From Pirellulales bacterium (GTDB lineage: Bacteria > Planctomycetota > Planctomycetia > Pirellulales > JACPPG01), in the NCBI GenBank assembly GCA_035546535.1, contig DASZWQ010000031.1, positions 49,481-113,480 of the forward strand: a DNA stretch of 64,000 nucleotides, given 5' to 3'. Under the pieces are notes generated by a model. The model was given only the letters and a program-made list of their open reading frames with translations, was not told the origin of the DNA and searched no databases. Position numbers and translations under genes: made by a program. Below are positions 29,157-41,147 of this stretch, one piece after another (the stretch's first letter is position 1; the number at the start of each line of letters is the position of its first letter).

Positions 29157-30335
29157 TCATTCCTGCGAAGTCAGGTCGAGTGTGACCGTGACCGGCATGC
29201 CCTGCCGCAGGCCATTATCGGGATTGTCGACCAGTACGCGCAAGCGATAAACGAGGTTCGTGCGCAGCTCGCGCGTCTCCACCGTCTTCGGCGTAAACTC
29301 GGCGACCGGCGAGATAAAGCCGATCCGACCCGGGTATTTCTTGTCGGGATGCGAGTCGGTGGTGACCGTGGCGGCCATGTTCGGATGGATGCGCCCCAGA
29401 TCCTGCTCGTTGACGTACGTGCGCACCCAGACGGGCGAGGCCAATGTCAGCGTAAAAACCGTTTCGCCGGCATTGACGATGGCGCCTTTTTCACGTGCGC
29501 GAGTGAGAATCACGCCATCGCTGGGGGCGATCAACTCGCTATCCGTTTGGCGCCGCTCCGACTGGGTTACGGATGCGTCTTCGGCGGCCAACTGTGCGCG
29601 AGCGGCGTCGATATCTTCTTGTCGCGGGCCGATGACGGCCATCCGTTCCGATTCCTCGGCGGCCCTGAGCCGGGCCCGGGCTTCGTCCAAGGCCGAACGC
29701 GCCGAGTCGAACGTCTCGCGGCTGACGGCCCCTTGTCCCACCAGGCGTTCGGCCCGCTCGAAATCCTGCTCGCTGCGCGTGACCGTAGCCCGCTGCTCGG
29801 CGACTTGCGCCTTGGCCGAGGCGATCTCCTCAGGGCGCGAACCGTGCTCAAGCCGTGCGAGCGTCGCCTTAGCGTTGTCGCGCCGGGCGCGAGCCAGTCG
29901 CAAATCGTCGTCGAAGTATTGCTTGTCAAGCGTGGCGATCACCTGGCCAGCTTTGACCTCGTCGCCTTCGTCGACGGCCAGCGAAGCGATTCGTCCTTCG
30001 ACCTTGAATGACAGGTTTACTTGCCGGACGTCGATATTACCCTGCAGGACGAGCTCTCGCTCGTTCTGGCGCTCGAGTTGGAAATGGCGCCAGGCATAGG
30101 CGCCGGCCGCCGCGGCGGCGAGCAGAACAATCAAAAAGATAATGCCCGCGGTTCGCCCGCGATGCGATTCGTACGCCGGCGACGCGGCTGGCTCATGCCG
30201 CTCGGCCGTAGGTGATGGGCCTTGGCCGGGCGGCCGTTTCGCGGCGTTGCCTGTGCCCGACGGCGGGTTCGACTGCGCGGAATCACCCGGATGTTTGCCC
30301 GTGACTTCTCCGGGATTGCGCTTGGCGGTCGACAT
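29157..30335 (-). CDS. HlyD/YbhG-like membrane fusion protein
   Basis: 392 aa. Periplasmic adaptor of the YbhFSR-type ABC exporter. A disordered cytoplasmic tail (residues 1-64, Pro/Gly/Asn-rich) precedes one membrane helix (about 65-85, TAGIIFLIVLLAAAAAGAYAW). The lipoyl half LQGNIDVRQVNLSFKVEGRI and DEGDEVKAGQVIATLDK follow, then a coiled-coil hairpin (about 140-270), the second lipoyl part and PNMAATVTTDSHPDKKYPGR. The start ATG 30335 was chosen because the longer frame would run into the preceding gene (ends 30511). It is the first gene of the 19.7-30.3 kb cluster; the promoter is not obvious. Confidence 0.9.
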   Translation of the reverse strand: MSTAKRNPGEVTGKHPGDSAQSNPPSGTGNAAKRPPGQGPSPTAERHEPAASPAYESHRGRTAGIIFLIVLLAAAAAGAYAWRHFQLERQNERELVLQGNIDVRQVNLSFKVEGRIASLAVDEGDEVKAGQVIATLDKQYFDDDLRLARARRDNAKATLARLEHGSRPEEIASAKAQVAEQRATVTRSEQDFERAERLVGQGAVSRETFDSARSALDEARARLRAAEESERMAVIGPRQEDIDAARAQLAAEDASVTQSERRQTDSELIAPSDGVILTRAREKGAIVNAGETVFTLTLASPVWVRTYVNEQDLGRIHPNMAATVTTDSHPDKKYPGRIGFISPVAEFTPKTVETRELRTNLVYRLRVLVDNPDNGLRQGMPVTVTLDLTSQE

Positions 30336-30510
30336 GGGCGTCTTCTTGGGGGGGGCGTGATTGCCCGGTGATCGTGGTAGCGAACCGTCGAGGTGTCTAC
30401 CATTGTTATACTCCGGCAGACCAGAGTGAGGCCATCGCTCCTTTTTGGGGTCGCGGGGCAAACGTGCGGCAGAGTAGCGGCAGAGAAACAGTCTGAACGA
30501 TGGAAAGGGC

Positions 30511-32244
30511 CTACCGCGCAAGCGCCTCGAGCGCGGCCTTCGCCACGTCGGAGCCGGCGGCCTGAGCCTCGCGCAACATCGCGCGGCCGCGTTCGACGTA
30601 TTCATTCCGGGCCGTGGTCGTCAGATAGGCGCCGATGAAAGCCCGAGAGTTGACGTCGTCCTTGGCGAGCCAGCGTTCGGCGAGCGCCGCGGCCAGATCG
30701 GCCGGCAATTGCTCCACGCGGAAGTCGCGGTTCTGTCCCTTGATGCGGGCGACCAGCCGATCCCGGTCGCGGCTCACTTCGACGACAATCACGACGTCGC
30801 CACCGTATTCCAATTCCGTGTTGCTGGTGACCGTCTTGAGGCTTTCGCGCACAGCGTTGTTAAAGCTGCCGACGCAGCTGCGCAGCGTTCGCACGCCCTC
30901 CACGTCGCCGCGCAAGCGATCCGTAGCCGCGTCGGCCATGGCCAGATTTAGCAGTTGGTCGACGTTCTCCAGTTCGCCACGTGCCAGGGCATTGCGGGCT
31001 TTCTCCAGCGTTTGACGTACTTTGGCCGCCTGGGCCGATTCGTCCGCCGCCGGGCGTGCAGGCATTTCCACCGCACCGGCAGGCATCGCCGGCTCGCGTT
31101 TCGGCATGGCGGGAATTTCCGGCATCGATTTCTCAGCATCGCGCAGAGTGGTTTGCGACGACTCCTCGCCCAATGTGCCTTCGCGTTCGGTGGCAGAACG
31201 TTTGCCAGTCGGCACCAGCTTTCGGTCCGACAAGATGCCCGTCGGATCATTGGTCGGCCGCCCTTGGACGCGCGGCTTGCTACTCTTCGGTGCGGCGGGT
31301 GCGCTCGGCTTTGCCGATTTTTCGTCGAGCGCGGCCGGCATGCTTTCCGCCGCTGCGACCGATCGCTGGCGCTCGCGCCATACCAGCACCATCCCGCCAG
31401 CCAGCCCACACGCGCCGAACACACATAAGAGCACCAGGATCATCGCCATTTGCGAGCGCTCGCGGGCCCGGCTATTGCGCCGGGTGATCGGCGCCGCGCG
31501 ACGCACGCCTGGCTTCGTGAAGGATCCTGGCATGTTACTGTCTACGCTCGGATGCCAGGCTTCAGGAAGCGGCTCGTGGGCCGCCGGCGGTAACGACGGC
31601 ACCTCATCCAGATGCACAGGCTGCGCCGCTTGAAACGCCGCGCCCGGACCCGCGATTAATCGCGCCTTGGCAGCCGTCGGCGCCGCCACCGGACTGTCGG
31701 GCGGCAGCGGAGGCGCTTCGACCGGGTTGGCCCAGCGGGGCATCGCGGACGCATCGGCCTCGTTCCGCCCAAGGACCGACTCGCTGGGAGCCGATATATC
31801 TGGCGCAGCACCCACCGGCGTTTGCACAACCGCGCGATCGGTGACCGACGGGGGGAGTAGCCCGTCGGCATTCGATGACGCGATAGTTGCCTCCTGTGGC
31901 ACGAAATCAGGCTGTTCGCGCAATCGGGCATCGTATCGCTCGCGCGCCGCGGGGGTCGTGAGTACGGCCCGGGCCGTGGCGATGTCGGCCATCAGTTGTT
32001 GCGCGGCTTCTGCCTGGTCGCTGCCCAGCAGATTCGAAAGTCGGGCAATCTGGCGGCGTGCCGCCCGATGAATGCGGGCAATGTCCCCCTCATTCCGCCG
32101 CAGCCCGAGCAGAGCGTAATAGTCGGGCGGGCGCGGACCGGCAGGCAGTCCGAGCAGTTCTGCGTAAATATCGCAGCTCTCTTTCAACGGAACCTCGCCG
32201 CATGCGCGCTTGTTAATGGTGCTCGAATCGGAGCAAGCTGCCAT
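30511..32244 (-). CDS. Membrane protein with degenerate J-like domain and unknown C-terminal domain
   Basis: 577 aa from ATG 32244; the start is uncertain and there is no SD (a TTG further in has GAGG). Residues about 35-115 resemble a DnaJ domain (PDYYALLGLRRNEGDIARIH...ATARAVLTTPAARERYDARL) but lack HPD, so Hsp70 stimulation is unlikely. A Pro/Ala-rich linker, one membrane helix (about 265-290, MAMILVLLCVFGACGLAGGMVLVW) and another low-complexity linker follow. The C-terminal 150 residues form a helical, then alpha-beta segment (LEKARNALARGELENVDQLL...). I know this layout from planctomycetes but not its function. Confidence 0.65.
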   Translation of the reverse strand: MAACSDSSTINKRACGEVPLKESCDIYAELLGLPAGPRPPDYYALLGLRRNEGDIARIHRAARRQIARLSNLLGSDQAEAAQQLMADIATARAVLTTPAARERYDARLREQPDFVPQEATIASSNADGLLPPSVTDRAVVQTPVGAAPDISAPSESVLGRNEADASAMPRWANPVEAPPLPPDSPVAAPTAAKARLIAGPGAAFQAAQPVHLDEVPSLPPAAHEPLPEAWHPSVDSNMPGSFTKPGVRRAAPITRRNSRARERSQMAMILVLLCVFGACGLAGGMVLVWRERQRSVAAAESMPAALDEKSAKPSAPAAPKSSKPRVQGRPTNDPTGILSDRKLVPTGKRSATEREGTLGEESSQTTLRDAEKSMPEIPAMPKREPAMPAGAVEMPARPAADESAQAAKVRQTLEKARNALARGELENVDQLLNLAMADAATDRLRGDVEGVRTLRSCVGSFNNAVRESLKTVTSNTELEYGGDVVIVVEVSRDRDRLVARIKGQNRDFRVEQLPADLAAALAERWLAKDDVNSRAFIGAYLTTTARNEYVERGRAMLREAQAAGSDVAKAALEALAR

Positions 32245-32452
32245 TTCATCAATTATTCTCCCGAGGGCCCGGGCCCACAAGCAAAACCGTGGCTGGTCGC
32301 TCGGGGCCGCGAGCCTTGGCGGACCGGTTATAACGCGCGGGCCGAACTCGCTTAGGTGGGGCACGACCAAAGCATCCATGACGGCCTCCCCGCCTCGATT
32401 AGGCTAAAATCAAGAATCATGCTGCGTTCCGACGCCATCTGAACAAAACGTC

Positions 32453-34390
32453 ATGTGTGGAATCACCGGAGCCGTCTGGACAGACGCCGCGAAACGCATC
32501 GAGCGCGAAACGCTCGTGGCGATGACCGACGTGCTGCGCCACCGCGGCCCCGATGATCAAGGTTTTTATGAGACGTGCGTGGCGCTTCCCGGCGCCGGCG
32601 AATCATCGATCGGTGTCGGGCTCGGCCATCGCCGGCTGTCGATCATCGACGTTGCCGGCGGCCATCAGCCCCTTTCCAATGAAGACGGCACGGTGTGGAT
32701 CGTTTTCAACGGTGAGATCTACAACTTCCGCGATTTGCGACGCCGGCTCGACGGGGCAGGACATCACTTCCGTACCTCCAGCGATACTGAAACCCTCGTG
32801 CATCTTTACGAAGACGAGGGGATCGGCTTTCTTGAACACACCGAAGGAATGTTCGCCCTGGCAATCTGGGACGGTCGTCAGCGGCAATTGGTGCTTGCCC
32901 GCGACCGGTTGGGCAAGAAGCCACTCGTATATCGGCACGAGCCGGGTCGCCTGCTCTTTGCCAGCGAGCTGAAGAGCCTGCTGCAAGTGGCCGACGTGCC
33001 GCGCGCTATCGATCCCGCCGCCGTCGATGAGTTCCTGGCCTATCAATATGTGCCCCACCCGCGGACGATCTTTCACGGCATCCACAAGTTGCCGCCGGCG
33101 CACTACGCCGTGTATCGCGACGGCGGGCTGCAGGTCGGCTGCTATTGGAAGCCGGATTTTTCGCGCGAAGTGAATCGTTCTACGGCCGACTATCAGGCCG
33201 AGCTGCGCGAACTGATGACCCGCGCCGTGGAAAAGCGCCTGCAAAGCGAAGTGCCGCTGGGGGCGTTTCTATCCGGCGGTATCGATTCGTCGATTGTCGT
33301 CGCGCTTGCGCAACAATTGACGCATGAACCGGTGAAGACCTTCTCGATCGGCTTTCCAATCGCCGAATACGACGAAACAAGCTACGCCCGCGAAGTAGCC
33401 CGGCACTTGGGAACCGACCATCACGAAGAGCGGGTCGAGCCGGACAGCGTGAACATCCTGCCGAAACTCATCTGGCACTACGACGAGCCGTTTGGCGACA
33501 GCTCGGCGATCCCCACGTATTACGTCTCGCAAATGACGCGGCGGCACGTCACCGTGGCCCTCTCGGGCGACGGTGGCGACGAGTTGTTCGCCGGCTACAC
33601 GCGCTATAAAGCGGTCGCCCTGGCGAACGTCTTTGACCGGCTGCCAGGCGCAATGAAGAAAATCGTGGCCAACGACCTCTGGCAGCGCTTACCGAGCGGC
33701 GGTCGACAGCGTTCGCCGCTGCGCCGCTTCAAGCGCTTTGCGGGCGTGTTGGCCGAGTCGCCGCTGCGGCGCTATTTCGATTGGATGTCGATTTTCAACG
33801 AGCCGCAGCGCGCCTCGTTGTACAGCGACGCATTTGTTGATGCGTTGCCGGACGAAGATCCCATCGCGTTTCTGGCCGCCGCTTTCGCGCGCAGCGCGGG
33901 GCGCGATGCGGTCACCACGGCCAGCCTTGCTGACCTGGTGACGTATTTGCCGTGCGACCTGATGACCAAGGTCGATATTGCCTCGATGGCACATGGTCTG
34001 GAGTGCCGGGCGCCGTTTCTTGATTCTCACGTTGTCGAGCTGGCCGTGGGGATGCCAGCGCGACTGAAACTGCGCGGCATGGGCGGCAAACGGATCCTGC
34101 TCGATACGTTTGGCCCGCTACTGCCCAAGTCGCTCCTGACGCGGGGGAAGATGGGCTTCGGGGTGCCACTTTCGCATTGGTTCCGCCACGAGCTGCGCGA
34201 GTTCACGCAAGACGTGCTTCTCGATCCCGCCACATTGTCGCGTGGTTACTTCCGGCCCGACGCAGTTCGCCGGCTCGTCAACGATCATCTGGCCGACACC
34301 TTCGATCACGGGTTCCGGCTGTGGTCGCTCTTGGTTTTCGAACTCTGGCAGCGCCAATGGGTGGACGCCGCCGTGCTGGCCGCCCGATAA
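32453..34390 (+). CDS. asnB: Asparagine synthetase, glutamine-hydrolysing
   Basis: 645 aa. Converts aspartate, glutamine and ATP to asparagine, glutamate and AMP. The N-terminal class II glutaminase has the nucleophile Cys2 (MCGITGAVW), RHRGPDDQG, GHRRLSIID, FNGEIYNF and SSDTETLVH, all intact. The synthetase half has the PP-loop LSGGIDSSIV near residues 273-282, SIGFPIAEYDE, YDEPFGDSSAIPTYYVS, LSGDGGDELFAGYTRY and a C-terminal KMGFGVPLSHWFR. The length is that of the long AsnB forms often linked to exopolysaccharide clusters, where some act on other acceptors. Here only glgC follows (168 nt). No SD is visible. Confidence 0.93.
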   Translation: MCGITGAVWTDAAKRIERETLVAMTDVLRHRGPDDQGFYETCVALPGAGESSIGVGLGHRRLSIIDVAGGHQPLSNEDGTVWIVFNGEIYNFRDLRRRLDGAGHHFRTSSDTETLVHLYEDEGIGFLEHTEGMFALAIWDGRQRQLVLARDRLGKKPLVYRHEPGRLLFASELKSLLQVADVPRAIDPAAVDEFLAYQYVPHPRTIFHGIHKLPPAHYAVYRDGGLQVGCYWKPDFSREVNRSTADYQAELRELMTRAVEKRLQSEVPLGAFLSGGIDSSIVVALAQQLTHEPVKTFSIGFPIAEYDETSYAREVARHLGTDHHEERVEPDSVNILPKLIWHYDEPFGDSSAIPTYYVSQMTRRHVTVALSGDGGDELFAGYTRYKAVALANVFDRLPGAMKKIVANDLWQRLPSGGRQRSPLRRFKRFAGVLAESPLRRYFDWMSIFNEPQRASLYSDAFVDALPDEDPIAFLAAAFARSAGRDAVTTASLADLVTYLPCDLMTKVDIASMAHGLECRAPFLDSHVVELAVGMPARLKLRGMGGKRILLDTFGPLLPKSLLTRGKMGFGVPLSHWFRHELREFTQDVLLDPATLSRGYFRPDAVRRLVNDHLADTFDHGFRLWSLLVFELWQRQWVDAAVLAAR

Positions 34391-34558
34391 CAAGTGGGGC
34401 GAGCGGCTGGTCCTGGACGGCAACTTGTGCCGATGCGGAAGCTGCGCTCGGTCGCGACGAGAGCAGGGGCGCCTCTTCAGCCGGTTGGGCGAAATCGGTA
34501 AGATGCCCGTTCCGGGCCAGCAGTCCTCGACAGTCAGGTCCTTACGGAGACGCAAGCG

Positions 34559-35815
34559 ATGGAGAGCGTTTTGGCAGTCGTCCTGGCGGGGGGTAAGGGT
34601 TCTCGGCTCGAACCACTTACGCGCGATCGCGCAAAACCCGCTGTCCCCTTTGGCGGCGCCTATCGCATCATCGATTTCACGCTGTCGAACTGCCTCAATA
34701 GCGGCCTGCGAAAAATTCTCGTGCTCACGCAATACAAGGCGATGAGCCTCGACCGGCATATCAACCTCGGCTGGCGCAATTATCTGTGCCGCGAGCTGGG
34801 CGAATTCATCGACGTCGTGCCACCGCAGCAGCGTATCGACGAAAACTGGTACCAGGGAACCGCCGACGCTGTTTACCAGAACATCTACACGCTCGAAAAA
34901 GAGCGGCCTGAGTACGTAGTGATCCTGGCGGGCGATCACATCTATAAGATGGATTACCTGCAACTGGTCAACGCCCACAAACAGCGCAAGGCCGACGTCA
35001 CCGTGGCCGCGCTCCGCGTCGCGGCCAGCGAATCGCGCCACTTCGGCGTCATGCAGACCGAGGCCGACGGCCGCATCGTTGGCTTTCAGGAGAAGCCGGC
35101 CGTTCCCAAGACGATTCCGGGCGACGAGCAGCACATCCTGGCGTCGATGGGCATTTACGTCTTCACGGCGCGTTTCTTGTTCGAGCAGTTGTGCATGGAC
35201 GCCACGCGCAATCACAGCTCGCACGATTTCGGCAAGGATATTCTGCCCGGTCTGGTGCAGACGCACCGCGTCTGGTCGTTCCCGTTCCGCGACGAGAACC
35301 GCAAACGCGACTCCTATTGGCGCGACGTGGGCACGCTGGACGCCTATTTCGAAGCCAACATGGACCTCGTGCAGGTCAACCCTGAACTGAACATGTACGA
35401 TCAGCGCTGGCCGATCCGCACCTATCTGCCGAACTTGCCGCCGCCGAAGTTCGTCTTTGCCGGGGATGGCGAGGATGCCCGCCGCGGCCAGGCCCTGGAT
35501 ACCATCATCTGCGCTGGCTCGATCGTCTCAGGCGGCAGCGTTATGCGTTCGATCATCGGCACGAACTGTCGTATCAACAGCTTTGCCCGGGTCGAGGATT
35601 CGATCCTTTTCGAAGGGGTCGATATCGGCCGGCACGCTAAGGTACGCCGGGCGATCATCGATAAGGGCGTACACATCCCGCCGGGCGTCGAGATCGGCTA
35701 CGACCACGAGCACGATCGGGCCCGGGGCTTCACCGTGAGCGAAGGGGGCGTGATCGTCATCGCGAAGGCCGACGGCATCGAACACTTCGTCGAAGCCGAA
35801 CAAATTCTGTCGTAG
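34559..35815 (+). CDS. glgC: Glucose-1-phosphate adenylyltransferase
   Basis: 418 aa, a full-length ADP-glucose pyrophosphorylase. Makes ADP-glucose for glycogen synthesis from glucose-1-phosphate and ATP. The N-terminal nucleotidyltransferase has LAGGKGSRLEPLTRDRAKPAVPFGG (read in two pieces: residues 9-19 and 20-33), RIIDFTLSNCLNSGL, WYQGTADAVYQNIY, LAGDHIYKMDY and VGFQEKP. The C-terminal part is a left-handed beta-helix (hexapeptides such as IICAGSIVSGG, IIGTNCRINSFARV) that usually carries allosteric sites. ATG 34559 has GGAG 9 nt upstream. No other glycogen gene is nearby. Confidence 0.95.
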   Translation: MESVLAVVLAGGKGSRLEPLTRDRAKPAVPFGGAYRIIDFTLSNCLNSGLRKILVLTQYKAMSLDRHINLGWRNYLCRELGEFIDVVPPQQRIDENWYQGTADAVYQNIYTLEKERPEYVVILAGDHIYKMDYLQLVNAHKQRKADVTVAALRVAASESRHFGVMQTEADGRIVGFQEKPAVPKTIPGDEQHILASMGIYVFTARFLFEQLCMDATRNHSSHDFGKDILPGLVQTHRVWSFPFRDENRKRDSYWRDVGTLDAYFEANMDLVQVNPELNMYDQRWPIRTYLPNLPPPKFVFAGDGEDARRGQALDTIICAGSIVSGGSVMRSIIGTNCRINSFARVEDSILFEGVDIGRHAKVRRAIIDKGVHIPPGVEIGYDHEHDRARGFTVSEGGVIVIAKADGIEHFVEAEQILS

Positions 35816-35912
35816 GCGCGATTCTTGGAGAAGGAAGAATGCGTCCGCGGAACGACGCAGATTCTGAAGAAGGCTGGGCAGGGCCTAGTGCAGCCTAAAC
35901 GGAGTGGCCGGA

Positions 35913-36287
35913 TCAATGTCTTTCGCGCGCTCCGTGCACAATGCGAACGACCTCCACGCCGTTTGTAGTAGGCCGATAGTAGACGACATAATTACCTTTA
36001 ACGTGTCGTCGCACCGGTCCAAGTCGGGGCGTCGAGCAGCGTTGCCCTAGCTCCGGGCTTCCGGCCAGTAAATGGCAGACGGCACGCATGTCGTCCAACC
36101 AGGTCATCGCGGCAGATGGGTCATCCACGGCGATATGGTCCGCGATGCCGCTCAGGTCACGCTCTGCCTCCGGAGTGAAACGGCGCTGGGCATCATCGCT
36201 TATCGCGTTGCGATATTGCTCGCTCGCGCACTGAATCGCGCAAACGCTGCCAGTCGGCGTCAGAAATTTCGCGCGTACGTCCAGCAT
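35913..36287 (-). CDS. RelE/ParE-type toxin, probably frameshifted at its start
   Basis: The recognisable toxin domain begins at RRFTPEAERDLSGIADHIA and ends VVRIVHGARERH, a complete ParE/RelE fold (about 90 aa). In-frame, the only ATG is at 36287, which would overlap the antitoxin gene by 95 nt and add 35 unusual residues. The expected start is the ATG overlapping the antitoxin stop (ATGA at 36193-36196), but that frame ends after 14 codons. One extra base in the CCC run just after it (ATGATGCCC) would join the two frames as MMPQRRFTPEA. It is therefore either a 1-nt deletion that inactivates the toxin, or an unusual start. Confidence 0.7.
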   Translation of the reverse strand: MLDVRAKFLTPTGSVCAIQCASEQYRNAISDDAQRRFTPEAERDLSGIADHIAVDDPSAAMTWLDDMRAVCHLLAGSPELGQRCSTPRLGPVRRHVKGNYVVYYRPTTNGVEVVRIVHGARERH

Positions 36288-36471
36288 CTGCCGAGCGAAT
36301 TCCTTCCTCGACGGCGGCCAGGTGCTCAGCAGGCACCGGGATTGAATGCTCCGTCTTCTCGCGTAGCGCGGCGACCGCCGCTTCGAGTGCGGCCTGCTTG
36401 GAAGGGAATATCCCCTCGGCGACGACTTTCGCCAGGTATTCCTCGGTCAACGGTGAGAGCTCGCTGTGCAT
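36193..36471 (-). CDS. ParD/CopG-like antitoxin
   Basis: 92 aa from ATG 36471 (92 codons plus stop); ATG 36480 would add MRC. It neutralises the cotranscribed toxin and probably represses the operon. The N-terminal region LSPLTEEYLAKVVAEGIFPS KQAALEAAVAALREKTE (read across about residues 5-41) fits the ribbon-helix-helix pattern of ParD-like proteins, and the acidic C-terminal half would wrap the toxin. A -10 TACAAT (36479-36484) with -35 TTGCGC at 17 nt puts transcription start near 36472, so the ATG at 36471 would be leaderless. Confidence 0.75.
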   Translation of the reverse strand: MHSELSPLTEEYLAKVVAEGIFPSKQAALEAAVAALREKTEHSIPVPAEHLAAVEEGIRSADAGRTREISDADWQRLRDSVRERAISQRDKR

Positions 36472-36478
36472 ACACCGC

Positions 36479-36507
36479 ATTGTAACCGGATTTCGCCCTG
36501 CGCGCAA
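36479..36507 (-). promoter_or_regulatory. Promoter of the antitoxin-toxin pair
   Basis: Minus-strand -35 TTGCGC (36502-36507), 17-nt spacer, -10 TACAAT (36479-36484). The -35 overlaps the U-tract of the terminator at 36506-36541, so the unit starts exactly where the upstream transcript ends. Confidence 0.5.
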
Positions 36508-36541
36508 AAAAACCCCCGGAAAGAATGGGTCCCAGGGGGGC
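36506..36541 (-). terminator. Intrinsic terminator ending the 36.5-36.9 kb transcription unit
   Basis: Minus strand: CCCCCC, inner TGGGACCCA-type hairpin, TTTCCGGGGG, then seven T (36506-36512). The outer stem is at least 5 G-C pairs followed by a clean U-tract. This is one of the two best terminators in the window. Confidence 0.75.
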
Positions 36542-36638
36542 AAAGGACGCCATCCTTTTCCGGGAGCGATTGGACGTTGCTTCGCCGCGTGCGGCGAACC
36601 TCGTAATTTGGTGTGAGTCCAAAGGCTGATGGGTCAGA

Positions 36639-36749
36639 TCAGCCTGCCACGACTTCCTTGTCTTGCGCCCGCGCCGCCGCCAGAGGCGACAAGCAGCAGG
36701 CAGAACTCTCTTGAACCGTTTGTCTGACGTGCGGCGTCAGCTTGCCCAC
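36639..36749 (-). CDS. Possible 36-aa peptide inside the ~400-nt transcription unit
   Basis: GTG 36749 is preceded by AAGG at very short spacing and opens MGKLTPHVRQTVQESSACCL, continuing SPLAAARAQDKEVVAG to a TGA at 36639. Third codon positions are GC-rich, as in real genes here, and the frame is also open upstream without a start. The double Cys is notable. There is no family assignment and it may be chance. Confidence 0.3.
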   Translation of the reverse strand: MGKLTPHVRQTVQESSACCLSPLAAARAQDKEVVAG

Positions 36750-36912
36750 CTTCGTATAAGCGAAGCGTCTGCCAGCGTCCTTGCCGGCGAGATTCGCTTC
36801 GTTGGCTCGCAGAGAAGCATCATTCTCCAGATGCGAGCCCTCCCACGTGGATTCGTTGTTTCGCTGTGCGTCCGGCCGATGTGCTCCGTCCGGTGACGTT
36901 CATGAGGCGGGG

Positions 36913-36941
36913 AGGATATGGAAATCGGCCGCAAGGGTCAA
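36913..36941 (-). promoter_or_regulatory. Sigma-70-type promoter of the ~400-nt unit
   Basis: Minus strand -35 TTGACC (36936-36941), exactly 17 nt, -10 TATCCT (36913-36918). Start expected near 36906. The distance to the end of carB (37140) shows that this is a separate unit rather than the carB 3' UTR. Confidence 0.6.
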
Positions 36942-37139
36942 GGGCGATTTGGTACGCATTTCCGGCCGGTTTTTACCGCTTTCCGTCCAGCAGATGCTGG
37001 CATGCGCAAGGTCAAACCCGGGCGAGGTTTTTCTTTGCTGTCAGCGCTGCGCGCACTGCTGACTACGCGCGCGAGGGGCGCGTGGCAAATCGTCTCGTCG
37101 CTTCGGCGGAAATGGAACACGTCGAACACCCGTCGAGGC

Positions 37140-40403
<3,264 letters not shown>

Positions 40404-40656
40404 GTCTGGGATTTCCTTCTGTTGCTTGAGTCCGTTCAGCGCCGCCACGCCCTCCAGCAGGACTACTGCCCGCGCGGCCGTATGAGCCCGGGCCCTGTTC
40501 CGTCCGGGGGGCCTCACAACCGGCGCGCGGCGGGGCACCGCTCGTCTGACAAGGCTCGGCACCGATCCGGCTGGGCTATAAAATCCCTCGATGATAACAC
40601 GCGCCTGCTAGTCCTTCCAGGACCAGCCGCGCATCTCGGAAGAGCTTGAGAAAGCC

Positions 40657-40944
40657 ATGAAATTCGGCACAAGGACGCTGTTGCTGGGCACCGCATTTGT
40701 CGCTGTTTCGCTTGGATTCTGCGTGGCGACGGTCCGGACGATCGAACGCCACACGCTGATCGTGACGTACGGGATCGAATTGGCTTACTACGCGGTATTT
40801 TCGAGTTCCCTGTGGCTGCCGCTTGCCTTCTTCGTCTACGCCGTCGGGTCAAGACGGCTCACCGCCCGCATGGTTGCCTGCTTCACCAGTGCCGAATTTC
40901 TGGCATTTTGCGCGGTCTGGTATTTCCTCTCCCACGCCGCGTAA
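40657..40944 (+). CDS. Small integral membrane protein of unknown function
   Basis: 95 aa with three hydrophobic segments: about residues 7-26 (TLLLGTAFVAVSLGFCVATV), 40-63 (GIELAYYAVFSSSLWLPLAFFVYA) and 74-92 (CFTSAEFLAFCAVWYFLS). The start is ATG 40657, with GAG about 9 nt before it. It starts about 250 nt from carB, divergently. Short hydrophobic proteins like this are common in planctomycetes; there is no motif to assign a role. Confidence 0.55.
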   Translation: MKFGTRTLLLGTAFVAVSLGFCVATVRTIERHTLIVTYGIELAYYAVFSSSLWLPLAFFVYAVGSRRLTARMVACFTSAEFLAFCAVWYFLSHAA

Positions 40945-41147
40945 AGTCCGGCGTTTTGCTGGGTGCCGAGATTCGAGCCCGCTTTTCAGGGACCGCCTTC
41001 CGGATCCGAGGCTTCCCGCCCTTCAGCCCTCGAGGACGTAAGTTAGACTAGTCATGTCGCCTCGCTGGGCGAGGATTTCCGACAGGCGGCGGACCGCAAG
41101 CGGCGAACCGACCGCGCCGCGATCAACTCTGGAGTTGTCAGTTCGCC

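Larger units (their letters stand above)
36506..36906 (-). ncRNA. Independent ~400-nt transcription unit, possible structured RNA or small mRNA
   Basis: A consensus-like promoter (36913-36941) and an intrinsic terminator (36506-36541) bracket about 400 nt with no ORF above 66 codons. Hairpins inside include TTCGCCGC / GCGGCGAA (near 36580-36597) and CTGAT / ATCAG (near 36628-36644). Two short frames might be translated: 27 codons from ATG 36903 (MNVTGRSTSAGRTAK...) and 36 codons from GTG 36749 (listed separately). I compared it by eye with tmRNA, RNase P RNA, SRP RNA and 6S RNA and found none of their conserved motifs. Confidence 0.5.

Noticed and set aside
36506..36906. tmRNA, RNase P RNA, SRP RNA or 6S RNA
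   Set aside because: None of their conserved blocks (for example the tRNA-like ends of tmRNA or the GGAAAGUCC-type core of RNase P) is present.
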